A DNA stretch of 64,000 nucleotides. It comes from Rhynchospora pubera. Its lineage: Eukaryota > Streptophyta > Magnoliopsida > Poales > Cyperaceae. Both the position numbers and the translations under genes were made by a program. The notes below the pieces were generated by a model that saw only the letters and a program-made list of their open reading frames with translations, was not told the origin of the DNA and made no database searches. Every line of letters starts with the position of its first letter. Position 1 is the stretch's first letter. The stretch is from assembly GCA_028095005.1 (NCBI GenBank), contig CM051460.1, positions 154,127,461 to 154,191,460 of the forward strand, given 5' to 3'. Below are positions 46,512-57,351 of the stretch, one piece after another.

Positions 46512-46706
46512 CCCTAATCTTAGCAATCCGAATTCTGTGGCGCGCGCTACACGGATCGTCCGATCAAATCTGGACGGGTTATATTTTTTCGGGTCTTACA
46601 ATCTGTTACATGCACGGGGCTCCCTCATTCATTAAAATTTGATCGGACGGCCTGTGATGCGCTTCACGCTGTGTCGCGCGCCAAAGAATTTGGATTTTAA
46701 CCCTAG
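46512..46706. mobile_element. MITE with conserved centre (group 2, copy 2)
   Basis: About 195 bp. The left arm starts CCCTAATCTTAGCAATCCG and contains GTGGCGCGCGCTACACGG; the right arm mirrors it (GTGTCGCGCGCCAAAGAATT). Inner arms CGTCCGATCAAATCTGG and TTTGATCGGACGG pair. The centre, GTTACATGCACGGGGCTCCC, is identical to the centre of the 49056 element. Confidence 0.7.
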
Positions 46707-46805
46707 TCCTCTTTTGGACGTGCACTACATCAATCTGGCTTTTTGGTGAGGTCAATTTGGACGGGACGCGTGTCATCTTTTTTTTTAATCTTTACGACTT
46801 AAATT

Positions 46806-46913
46806 TTTAATTTGTGACGCCAGGTCGATCAAGAACAAGCTGAATTTACGAATATTAATTTTTAATTGTGACGCCAGGTCGATCAAGAACGAGCCGAATT
46901 CACGAATATTAAG
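46806..46913. repeat. 54-bp tandem duplication
   Basis: Two copies of a unit containing GTGACGCCAGGTCGATCAAG with a few transitions between them, at the left edge of the large foldback element. Confidence 0.8.
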
Positions 46914-47924
46914 AATTAAATATTAAATAATTTTAATAAGATTATAAGAATAAAGTTTTTTAATCAAAATCAAGCAACAATGTGTTCATAAACACAGTTA
47001 TTTTCTTTCACCTAATAACACGTATAAAAAACGCATTAAGTGGAATAGCGCATTTTATAAACGCGTTATTAGTCCAATAACACATTTTATGACCATGTTA
47101 TTAGGCAAAATAACTCGTTTAGTTTTCATTTTTTTGCATCGTTTCGACTTCTCCAACTGAGGGAGAGAGAAAGTGAGAGAAAGAAAGAAAGCAAGTTCGA
47201 GAGAGAAAGAGAGTGTGAGAGAAAAAGACATAGATCGAGAGAAGAGAAGAGAGCGTTTGTGAGGAAGATGGGGAGGAAAATGAACAACTATGGTGGAATA
47301 AAATTTTACAGTACGCAGACATTCAAAATATCTAGTAAGTAGATTTTTTTATTTGAGCGTTACTTTGTGTTATATTATTTTTTTATTATGTAGATAAAAT
47401 ATCTGAAGTGTTAGATTTGTTTTATGTTGCCAAAATATCTAAGCGTTACAATAATTAATTTCTAATTAAACACTTTAATAAAAAAAAAGAAAATTAAGGT
47501 TACAAAAGAGTACAACAAAATACACAAACTAAATTAACAACATATATAGTACTTCAAAATTTTTATTACTAAATTATTTATGTAAAAAAATAAAAAAAAC
47601 AGAAAGGGAAGAGCGAAGAGATATTTGCCTAATTGTGTGATTTATAACCATGTTATTGTTTTAATAGAGCGCTTATAAAAACACACTATTCCCCACAACT
47701 GGGTTTGAAAAGTTTCTTCCTAATAACGCAGTCCTAAAACATGTTATTGGACTCATAGCGTGTTTATAAAACGTGCTATTTCCCTTAATTTTTTTATTAA
47801 CGCGTTATTAGGCGAGGAGGAAATAATTGTGTTTATAAATGTGTTATTGATTGGTTTTTATTAAAAATTTTTATTTCTTGTTAAAAATCTTTAATATTTA
47901 ATTTTTAATATTCAAAATTTTGGA
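46902..47924. mobile_element. Foldback element about 1.0 kb with AATAACRCGTT repeats
   Basis: Outer arms GAATATTAAGAATTAAATAT (left) and the inverse on the right. Inside them a motif like TAATAACGCGTTTATAAAAC, itself partly palindromic, occurs several times in each arm (about 47015-47115 and 47635-47840). The middle (47130-47270) is a GA-rich tract. No protein is recognisable. Confidence 0.55.
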
Positions 47925-49055
47925 AGGAGTCCAGCTTCTAGACAGTTAAGTGCGTTCTTCCATTATCGCGAACACCTGCATTTTGAAAAATATAAAAAAA
48001 TATATATCAAGGTTTTTAGTATATAATAATAATGTTGCTACTCTTTTTCCTAAAATCAGAATTAAATAAAAAAAAATTCTAACATGGAACTAACGGATTC
48101 ATGGAAACATTTAGACTTGCGTAGAAATAAGTGATACGACATTATTTAATTACTTAAGTACTTGTGAAATAAACACAATTAAGCTATTGGGCCGTTCATT
48201 AATTATACAACGATGCTGCACGATTTAATTAAAAGAAAGCCATGCAACATGTGAAATTTGAGACCATGAGAATTTTTTCAATTTGAAACCATGCAACATG
48301 TGACAATTTGAGACCCATAATTTGGTGATATATCTTAATCCAACTCTGTCAATAGTTCAAGATTAACTAATATCTCCTTTTCGAATAGAACCTTATAAAC
48401 TAATTAATCCTCTATTTAATTCGTCCTTATCTATTGCTTTTCCCAATTATTTTATTTAATCACATACCAAGTACTACTTTTGTTCGTTGGGATTCGGTCT
48501 AAAATAGATCGATATGGCTACTGATCCCTAAGCCTATCAGCCGGCCTAAATTAATCAAATCACACAAGATTCCAGATGCAACTAATAATGAATTGCAAGA
48601 AACACCACCAAAACGTGACGTGTCCAAATAAATTAAAAATCTTAATAGGGGTATTATAGAGTAAAGACAAGGTACTTTTTCAAAGAAAGAAAGAAGAGAT
48701 TTATTATGAGTGATAAGAGATAACATAGAGCAGTCGACGTCACCTGCGTGCGGGGGAAAAAGATGCGCATCGTTTGTATAAATATTTAAGTTTAGTCATG
48801 TCTCGTACGAAATAATCATTTCTGTTAGTCGTCACATGACTGTATCCTAAGATTTGACGTAAACTAATCAGGATTAGACTATTGTTGAAACCTTGTTCCG
48901 TTTATTAATTATTGCTACTCGTACTGTCGTACGTATCTTGATATTTAAAAAAAAAACAAATTATGGGTTTTAGTAGTAAATACAAACCATGCGTAACTAA
49001 AGAAACTGGAAGCCAAACACAGGCGGGTGTGGTGTGGTGGGGTGGTGGGGAGCGT
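47925..49055. other. Intergenic, no gene seen
   Basis: AT-rich. A short direct repeat, CCATGCAACATGTGA, occurs at about 48240 and 48291. No gene is supported. Confidence 0.45.
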
Positions 49056-49251
49056 ATCCTCTACCAACTTTTTGAGGTTGGTAGAGGGCCAACGTTTGAT
49101 CCGAGCCGTTAGATCTAATCTCGACGGTTAAAATTTTTCGAGCCTATCAATCTAGGTTACATGCACGGGGCTCCCTTAACCATTGAGATTAGATCTAACG
49201 GTTTAGATCAAACGTTGGCCCTCTACCAACCATAAATGGTTGGCAGAGGAT
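49056..49251. mobile_element. MITE with conserved centre (group 2, copy 3)
   Basis: 196 bp. Tips ATCCTCTACCAACTTTTTGA and, read inward from the right, ATCCTCTGCCAACCATTTAT. Each tip carries its own small CCAAC..GTTGG hairpin. The arms continue as GGCCAACGTTTGATC and TTAGATCTAATCTCGACGG with the inverse on the right. The centre is CTATCAATCTAGGTTACATG followed by CACGGGGCTCCC. Confidence 0.8.
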
Positions 49252-49369
49252 GTGATTCCGGGGTGGTGTGGCCTCGTGGGTGTGTTGTTGGGTCCTACAT
49301 TAGTAACTTAGCACACTGCCACTATTATTCACTGTTCAGTTTATTGTGCATTATTCTCCTCCCTCCTCC

Positions 49370-49407
<38 letters not shown>

Positions 49408-50889
49408 ATGCATGATCAGACGGAAACCCGGGTTTTAAGAGGGAAAGGCAGAGACATATGTGCGGTCTCTGACAAAAGGACTACCTGTCTTTCCAATCTT
49501 TCTTTATAGTTTATATTTATGTTTTCGGCAGTCTGAGTTCTTGGCTTATTGCTGCTGGTTTGTTTACCTGGAAACCGGAAAGAACCGAATGTCTTTGCCA
49601 GAGATAAATAAACCTCTTGTTCGTTTCTGGATATTGTGAAATTAATTGTTTGATCTTATTCTGTCCGACTACGTACCCACATCATCTCAACTCAGATGTG
49701 TAACTGTAAGACGCAGCATTTTAAACCGTTTCGGGTATGCGTTTGGTTGCTACACAAGCGAGGAATAACTCATCAATTCTTCGTTTTGTAATTAAACATT
49801 CTTTGCATAACATGAAATAAGTGAAAGAACCTACACCTTCAAAACAGGTGGTATAATTAAATTAAGTAGGTGGTCCCACAAGTGAAATAGGAAATAAAAT
49901 AATATTATTTCAAACTAGGATGACTTACAATATTATGAATAATAACATAAGTAATAATAAAATAATAATTTATGTCATCACTCTACTTATTCCGCAACTA
50001 AACACCGACTGCATAACTTGACATAAAAATTTATGCTACATAATTTATTCCTCCCTCTATTCCTCGACCAAAACTCAGTTTGGTAAGAAGGAGGAGAGTA
50101 TGAAAATTGAGTTACTCTCCAAATTTGGGATGTAATAAGTTTTTATTCTTTTCTCTTTTATAAATAGAAGTTCTCTTTCATACTTCTTTGTTCTCTCCCA
50201 TTAATTTCTCTTCATTTTCTTTCAAAAATTAAGTTTTGGAGTAAGAAACAACTCTTGGACAAGATATGATCAGTTCACCTTCTCTTCTCCTTCCATTCTC
50301 CTGGAGCAAGACCTTAGTTAACCAGTATAAAAATTAATTTAATAATAATCTACCATAATCGAATTTTAATGATCTAATCAATATTTATTTAATAATAAAC
50401 GAAAACAGATTTAAGTGATGTAGTCAAATAAATGCATAAATCGAATTTTAGTGAACTAGTCAACTTTTATTTTCAAGTACTAGAATATATATAACTGATG
50501 TAGAAGCACATAAGATAAATGCATGCATATATTACTTTTTTTTATGATATGGTTAGCTGAATATTGTCGAAACAACAATAATATGATGAAACAATTGTTG
50601 GAAATGAATCAATTTACTCACTGTATATGACTCGATATGAATAGAAAATAAATAAATTAATTAAATATCAATATACGAGAATGTATAATAACAAGAACTT
50701 CAAAAATCAAAGGACATACACCGAAAATAAATTATTTTTAAAGAGAAAAAAAATATGATGTTGTATAATCCAGTCAATGATGACATTCAAATACAAATTA
50801 TATATATTTGTACCTGACTTGCATGCAAGTTTGATCATTTGGAGATATATTAAAAAATATATAACACGATAATGTGTAAACAAAGAAGC
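49252..50889. other. Intergenic; CT microsatellite; no gene confirmed
   Basis: A (CT)n run at about 49374-49403 follows a C/T-rich tract, an arrangement seen in plant 5' leaders, but no coding exon can be tied to it. The remainder is AT-rich. Confidence 0.45.
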
Positions 50890-51126
50890 TAACAAAACAC
50901 TAGATAGCTACAGTAGTGTATGACAGACATAAGAAGGAAAAATGCGATAACATAATTAGTTAGATGCGAGGAGTGTCCAGAGTGTTCCAAATAGTAATTT
51001 GTAGAAGGAACACAACTCGTGTAATTAGCGTATAAATATCTATGATATGTATACTGAAAAATAGCGAGAGAAATTTATAAAAACAATTTTGAGATTATTT
51101 ATTCCAAATTTCCAATATTTTCTTTA

Positions 51127-51136
51127 TGGTATCAGA
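51127..51136 (+). other. Primer-binding site (initiator Met tRNA)
   Basis: TGGTATCAGA directly after the 5' LTR is complementary to the 3' end of plant initiator methionine tRNA, the usual copia primer. Confidence 0.85.
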
Positions 51137-52237
51137 TGTCATTAGAGCACACGCTCTCTGATCCAAGAAAAATTAAAAAAATTCAATAGCTAACACTAGT
51201 GCTTCTTTCTCAACTCCATCAATTACATCTCAAGTGAATTTCACACGCCAGATCAACACTTTACTCTACATAGAGAATTTTCTTTTTTCGAAGTGGAGAA
51301 GTTTACTTTAAAACTTTTAAAATTTCCGTGTGTCTCTTCCATCGTCTTTTCTTCATTTTCGTCATCTTTTCTTCTGCGTGGAGCGAGTAACCAATCAGAC
51401 ATAGTAAACTCGTCCGTTACTCTCATGTCCTCTCCCTCTGATTTGGTGTTTTGGAGCACAACATTAGGGATCAAAAATCCAAAGCCATAATTCAGGCAAC
51501 CACACACCTAATAATAATGCCAACAACAATTAACATCCTAACTATCGTTCAAGAGAGGTGACTACAAAGGCAGAGGTAGAGGCATGCAGTAGTTGCATCC
51601 ATCTTAGTCTAGTAGAGCTCAAGATGCCTCTCAATGCCATATTTGCAACAACAGGGGCCATGGAGTACTTGAGTACTCGAGTGCCCTTCATGCATACTAT
51701 GATGCTGACTAGGATGGTTGTCTAGATGATAGACAGATTTACAACTAGTTACGCTAACTATCTTGGTCCCATTCTAGTCCCTTGGTCATTCAAAAAGAAA
51801 ACAATTGTTTCAAGGTCATCAGCTGAGGCTGAATATAGAAGCTTGGCGGTCACTACCTTTGAGCTAATGTGGATTATTTCTCTTGTCAGAGAAGCTTAAA
51901 TCACCTAAAAAATCCACAATTTGGTGTGACAACTTAGGTGGAACTTTCCTGATAGCAAACTTAGTTTTTCATGCACGTACCAAGCATATAGAAGATTTTC
52001 ACTTTGTCAGAAAAAAAATTACACAAAACAGCTACAAATTCAATTTATCTGCTCAGCTGGCCAATTAGATGATATTTTCGCTAAATATTTAGCCAAGTTC
52101 GATTTCACATGTTGAGAAACAAGCTGCACGTGTTTCCCAACCCATCTAGGTTGAGGGGACGTGACAAAATATTGGACAACTCCGATAGTGTACGACAAAC
52201 ATAAGAAGGAGAGACATGATAACAAAATTTGTCTTAA

Positions 52238-52614
52238 GGTGTGTTTGGATGAGCCGGGAATAGAGAATGAGAATAAGAAATTTCGATTTGCGTGCTTATT
52301 CTTATTCCTTATTCTTATACCATGATTTTGTTAGTATAGGAATAAGGGTCCTTATTTCTTTTTTTTGGGTGCGTTTGGATAGGTGTGGGAAGAAGGGAAG
52401 AAGAGAAGAAGTGAGAAGAAGTATTGGGAAATGCGTAATTTTGTGAAGAGTTTGAATTGTTTATAATTTTTTTTTCTTCTTCCTTCTTCTTCTTCTTTCT
52501 TCCAACGATCCAAACACTCTCCTTGTGTTGTTTGAATTGTACAAGAATAAAAATAAACACGCAAATCGAAATTTCTTATTCCTATTTTTTATTCCCGGCT
52601 CATCCAAACACACC
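52238..52614. mobile_element. Outer MITE inserted in the copia 3' LTR
   Basis: Long inverted ends, GGTGTGTTTGGATGAGCCGG on the left and its inverse on the right. The inversion continues about 60 bases (AGAAATTTCGATTTGCGTG). It splits the 3' LTR between GTCTTAA and AATTTATG; the target duplication is not clean. It is itself split by the MITE at 52367-52519. Confidence 0.8.
52367..52519. mobile_element. Inner MITE, GGGTGCG family (copy 2), nested in the outer MITE
   Basis: Near-identical to 28890-29043 in length and sequence (GGGTGCGTTTGGATAGGTGT start, CGATCCAAAC end). It lies inside the element at 52238-52614. Confidence 0.8.
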
Positions 52615-52793
52615 AATTTATGTGTAGAGTGTTCGGAATATCCCAAGGAGTAATTTGTAGAAGGAACACAACTCATGTAATTAGCGCATAAATGCATGTG
52701 ACGTGCACTTAAAAAATAGCGCGCGGGAGAAATTAATAAAAATCATTTCAAGCTAGATTATCTCTTCCAACATTTTCTTTATAACGGCCAATA

Positions 52794-53127
52794 TTGTTCA
52801 TATATCTACTGTTATTATATATGGATTGACGTGGAGATATGCTGCAATGATATTTTAAACGTACCAACTGATGATACATGATATACGAACATTTTTTTCT
52901 GTTCTTAACTAGTTCTTGAAATGGCTACTCTGATGATCGTGGATGTTTGAAATTCTTGGAATAAGGTATTATTCGAAATTGCTAATTTTATGAGTTGCCA
53001 AACACAATTTAGAACAAGCCGAATAATTTATTCGGACCCTTATTCTAACAAAATGTTGAAACTAGATTGGAACAAGCTAACCATCTAAAAACAAATCATT
53101 ATTTTATATAATATATATTATTATTAG
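52794..53127. other. Spacer between the copia remnant and the MULE
   Basis: AT-rich, no gene. It ends in a TATATATTATTATTAG stretch into which the MULE inserted. Confidence 0.45.
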
Positions 53128-55680
53128 GAGATAGGCTATTATCCTTTGGATAGGACAGAGGTGGTTTCCTATTAAGTTTTTAGCCTTTAGATGGTGTCAA
53201 GATTCGTGCCAGATTATAGATAAGCGATGAGGATTGATGCGCTGAAGAGAGGGATTCTGAGTTAAGCGATTTCCGTTTATGCACCTCCGTTAAAAATTTC
53301 CGTCTATTCTACGCGCCTCTCAGCTTGATATCTACGCGATCTCTCTCTCTCTCTAATCCGTATGTGCTCTCTCTCTCGAACCTTCGACCAACCCTCATCT
53401 GTCTCTTTCTCAAAATCCATTCGAATTTCATAAAATTTTCATCTCGGCTCAAGCGTTTTCGCTCAAAAGAAATTCATAGCACTTAAGGCCTAAGGTAATC
53501 TCTTCATTCTCTTCATCTCTCAAATTTGATGGATTTTCTGGAATTTTCGTAAAAACCCTAGATTGCCATGACTTGTCTGGCCTGGCCGGATATTTTCGAA
53601 TCAATTTTATGGATTTTCTCAAATTTGTGTTTAAGTATTGTTGGCATGGTAAATGCATGAATAATGTGCCTATTGGTTCGGCTGCACATGCCAATCTGAT
53701 CTGCTTAGGCCTCAGGCCTTGCTCGTCTACTTTCAGCATCCATTAACCATCCTGAGTCGGTTGTAAAATTTTGTAGATATTGTGCTATGAGGTTATCCAT
53801 GAATACTGTGCTTGTGAGGTATCCATGAAGAAAATTTTATAGATATTTTCTAAAATTAGGCAATCTTTGAGGTATCCATGAGATTGACACGTCATCAAGG
53901 GCAAGGGCACCTTCTCAAGGGATAATAGATCCACCAATTTCTCAATGCAAGGGAAAGAGAAAAAAACCGCAAAGATTTAAACCACCATCGGAGGCCAAAA
54001 AACCAAGAAAATGTGGCATTTGCGGTAGTAAGAAAGGAGGCCATAATAGAAGGACTTGTCCGGTACTAATTAATTCCATCTTTTATTAATTTAACATTTA
54101 TATTTTTTGACATGTTATTAACTTTCTTTTCTTTTCTTTTTTTAGCTTCGGAATGTTCAAGGAAAGGGTAACAAAAAGATAGTAAGTAGTGATGATGAGG
54201 AGGTCGAATCGGATGGTTCGCAAGAAGATGCGGAGGTGGAATCGGATAGTGGATATGAAGACTTGTCAAATTAAAAAGTAGTAGTTTATATTGTTAGTTT
54301 GAAGTATTTTGTTAGTTTGAACATGTTAGTTAATATTTTGTTGTTTGGAAATGTTAGTTTGAACATGTTATAGCTTTCAACAGAGACGTATGGTGTATTT
54401 TGTTAGTTTGGACATACCAATTTGAACATGGTGTATTTTTTAATGCTTTTGTTCTTAGCAAGTCGTCAATTTCCAATTCACATAGGTGAATGACCAAATC
54501 AAGATATATAGAGCAAGTTTATATATGTTCACTCAGAACTTCAAATTAAGCAACTTTATATAAAAATGACCAATTCAATCTCGTCAGTATATTGACAGCA
54601 TAATAGTAACTTATTTAAGTTTCATCTCTCAAGCTGTCTCTGAATTTTTTTTTTTAAGGTAATCTCTTCATCTCATCTCTCAATTTCTTTTTCAATTGTA
54701 TTGTCTGGACAAAATACAAGCATCAAATATTGTCATCAAACATCCAGTAGCATCAAATAAACCTAAACCTAAAGTAGCATCAAATACAAGCATCACATTG
54801 CACACAAGGTGGGTTTGGTCACTCATTCCAATTACTTTGGGTGCTCATTCCAATTTCTTTGTACCATGAAAATGGTTATGATCATCAATACATATGCGCT
54901 GTCCACACCAACATCACTACTGGTAAGTGAAAAATTTTGTTTCAATCTCTTCATTCACTAGTGCACAAAAGGTACCATATCAGGTTCACACCCAATAATC
55001 AAATTTTTTTTTCCAGAAAATCCATTATTTGCTTTACCAAATTCAGGAAGAAAAAGGGGAAAAAATAAGAATGAAAATTAAAATTCTGGTTGTCTCTTCC
55101 TTTACCAAATCCATCACGACCACCAACCTAGGGTTTGTTTCGATTGGACGGAAAGAGATGCACAAATTTGGTTCCCGGTCGCGGAGCCAGCCAGGAGGAA
55201 GGGGGTGAGAAAGCGGAGGCGGAACGAGCTTTTAGGGCGTAGGGAGCCAAAGAGAGCCCAGTGTAGAGGAGATGACGCGGAGGCATAGCTAGTAACTAGT
55301 AAGAACTGACTGTTTGAAGCATAGACGGAGGCATTTGTAGCAAGCTGTGTCTACAGGAGAGGAGGCGGAGGTGTAGATACGGAGAAGTGGTGGATCTACG
55401 AGCGGTTTTTTAGTTTTTTTTCTTGGTTTTGAAGGGAAAAGAAACGAGCTGAGAGGAACGAGCAGAAAAATCAGATTTCTTTTTTTCTAACATACGGAAA
55501 ATAGAGAGAAAGTGACGGAGGAGAAAGCAAATAACGGAGAAATTTTGGTGACGCCCCTCTCCTCAGCGCAAATATCTGAGCCGACCGATCTCATCAAAGC
55601 ACAAATCTGAAATCAATCGGACGACAGAAAAGTTGATAGGATAACCCCTCAATCCTATCCAAAGGACAATAGCCTATCTC
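53128..55680 (+). mobile_element. Mutator-like element, 2,553 bp, carrying the end of a FAR1/MULE-type gene
   Basis: Terminal inverted repeats start GAGATAGGCTATT(A/G)TCCTTT and extend, with declining match, for about 110 bases (GGATAGGA, then GAGG, then CTGA(A/G)GAGAGGG). Long inverted repeats of this kind are typical of MULEs. Flanks are TATTATTAG and TATATATAT, so the target duplication is imperfect or lost in repeat DNA. Inside are a CT-rich leader-like region (53340-53420), a triplicated GAGGT(T)ATCCATGA motif at 53789-53881, and the C-terminal exons described separately. No full transposase is present. The terminal motif matches the ~400-bp MITEs at 4797, 25545 and 55720. Confidence 0.7.
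53871..54274 (+). pseudogene. C-terminal remnant of a FAR1-related/MULE-type protein with zinc knuckle
   Basis: Two exons can be read: to 54062 (donor CCG|GTACTA), then 54146-54274 after a TTTTTTTAG acceptor, in phase. The first encodes a basic stretch (DPPISQCKGKRKKPQRFKPP) and a zinc-knuckle-like motif (CGICGSKKGGHNRRTCP, spacing CX2CX6HX4C). The second encodes an acidic Asp/Glu-Ser tail ending GYEDLSN. This order is typical of the ends of plant FAR1-related and Mutator-type transposase proteins. The catalytic region is absent, and the frame is closed by a stop just upstream of 53871, so it is a captured or decayed tail. Confidence 0.6.
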
Positions 55681-55718
<38 letters not shown>

Positions 55719-55719
55719 T
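55681..55719. repeat. TA/CA microsatellite between MULE and MITE
   Basis: TA units followed by CA units separate the right end of the 2.55-kb element from the left end of the 404-bp MITE. Confidence 0.9.
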
Positions 55720-56123
55720 GAGATGGGCTAAAATCAGCCACGACTGACAAATGCAACCGTCAGCTACGATTAAATCTCAATTTTTGAGATTCTAACAGTC
55801 GATCCGAATCGTTCAATGTATTCTCTATATTGAAATCTCATTGGAGACCAAATTTTACATTTTTTTGAAATTTTTTAGTATTTGTTTGATATTTTACAAA
55901 ATTCTTAATCTAAACAATTCTGGACCCTTCAATAACTATGATTTTTAAAAATCTAAAAAAAATAGCAAATAAAATCAGAAAAATGTAAAAATTTGTCTCC
56001 AATGAGATTTCAATATGGAGAACACATTCAACGGTTCGGATCGACTGTTAAAATCTCGAAAATTGAGATTTGATCGTAGCTGACAGTTGCATCCGTCGGT
56101 CGTGGCTGATTTTAGCCCATCTC
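55720..56123. mobile_element. MULE-type MITE copy (same core as 4797 and 25545)
   Basis: A 404-bp foldback with tips GAGATGGGCTAAAATCAGCC and its inverse. The subterminal part (CACGACTGACAAATGCAACC) is private. The core, AGTCGATCCGAATCGTTCAA, TCTATATTGAAATCTCATTG, GACCAAATTTTACATTTTTT, is shared with the other copies. Flanks CACACACAT and TATATACAT are only partly alike. Non-coding. Confidence 0.85.
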
Positions 56124-57351
56124 TATATACATTGCTAAATGCCAAGTAGCTGAATTTTGAGCTGCTATATATTGTGTGCAATTCCTAACATAGATCATGA
56201 TATCACTAAAATGGCTCGTAAAAATAAAAATGGGAACAATATAAACAATTGCTATATCATTTTGATAGCCACGGGAACAAGATAATTTAAGCCTAATAAC
56301 ATTAATTAAAATGTGCGGCTACTATTTTTTACAAATGTGCGGACACGTATTAATTAGTAGAGAACAAATGTGCAGCCATTGAAAATTAATGTGCAGACAA
56401 ACACAAATAAAATGTGCAAGCCAAAAGTACAGCTACAAAAAGATTTAAGCCACATAACAATATAACATTAGCAATTATTTAGTACAAAATTAGGGTAGTA
56501 AGTATCAACCAACACCATATAAACATACAAAACACAAAGTCGGACAGTATTCTCATTAAAACTAAAAATTATCCTTGCAAATTTTCTTTGAATTTATAAA
56601 CAATGAACATTGATGTGATCCTTTGCCACAATTCATTCCAGCAAAACAAGAAATTCTAAGGGGATAATTACAATCGATCCGTCATTGACAGGGGTGGACC
56701 CAAATAGAGGCAAGCCCAGGCACTTGCCTGGTGCTGTGCTGGGCTTTGAATCAGAAATTAGTGTGCTGGTGTTCATAATTAAAATGCAACTAAACCAACA
56801 CTGCTTAGGCAAAATAATAAGTACCGATAATTGAAAATGCACGTGAAAAAACTATTCATCAACAGACCCAAATAACTTTTATGTTCTCTACCATTGAAAA
56901 TTGTTTTTAATATATTTCAAATATTTTTCATGCATTTATTATATATATACATATCACAATAAAATATTTTCCAATTTTTTAATATTAATGAAATTTATTA
57001 TTTTATTATTACGTTGGAGTCTTTTTGATTCCATTCAGAGACTAGCTAGCATTGGATGAGAATATCAGAGGTCCCACTAAAAAAAAAAAAAAGAATAATG
57101 AACTAGTTCTTCAGATACAAAAGAATATTTATCGTATCCTAAATCCACTTTGAAAATAATAACACAAACTTGCTATATAAACATCATGACACGAGAATAC
57201 TTACTATCAAACACTACATAGATATTACCCTATGGAATTAATTATAAGACACAAAATTAGATCGATTAGACCTTCATAATAGGTAATAAACTCATGCCAT
57301 AGACCAAAGCGTGCCACATCACACAAGGCTGGATAAAGGTCTTCTAAATCC
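56124..57351. other. Intergenic and 3' flank of the coiled-coil gene
   Basis: No gene seen. A small hairpin, AGGCAAGCCCAGGCACTTGCCT, lies at about 56706-56730 next to GGGGTGGACCCAAATA; this may be the tip of another element, but the partner end was not found. Confidence 0.45.

Larger units (their letters stand above)
50890..52793 (+). mobile_element. Degenerate Ty1-copia retrotransposon with two LTRs and internal deletion
   Basis: The 5' LTR is about 50890-51125 and the 3' LTR starts at about 52162, after a polypurine tract (GGTTGAGGGGACG). The LTRs share GTGTA(T/C)GACA(G/A)ACATAAGAAGG, AGTAATTTGTAGAAGGAACACAACTC and the ATTTTCTTTA end. The initiator-Met tRNA primer site follows the first LTR. 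The internal region is under 1.1 kb and broken by stops and frameshifts. It keeps a Gag zinc-knuckle trace (CHICNNRGH, near 51640) and part of the RNase H domain (AEAEYRSLA near 51830, then IWCDN and HARTKHIE up to 52010). Integrase and most of the reverse transcriptase are gone. The 3' LTR is interrupted by nested MITEs. Confidence 0.8.
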
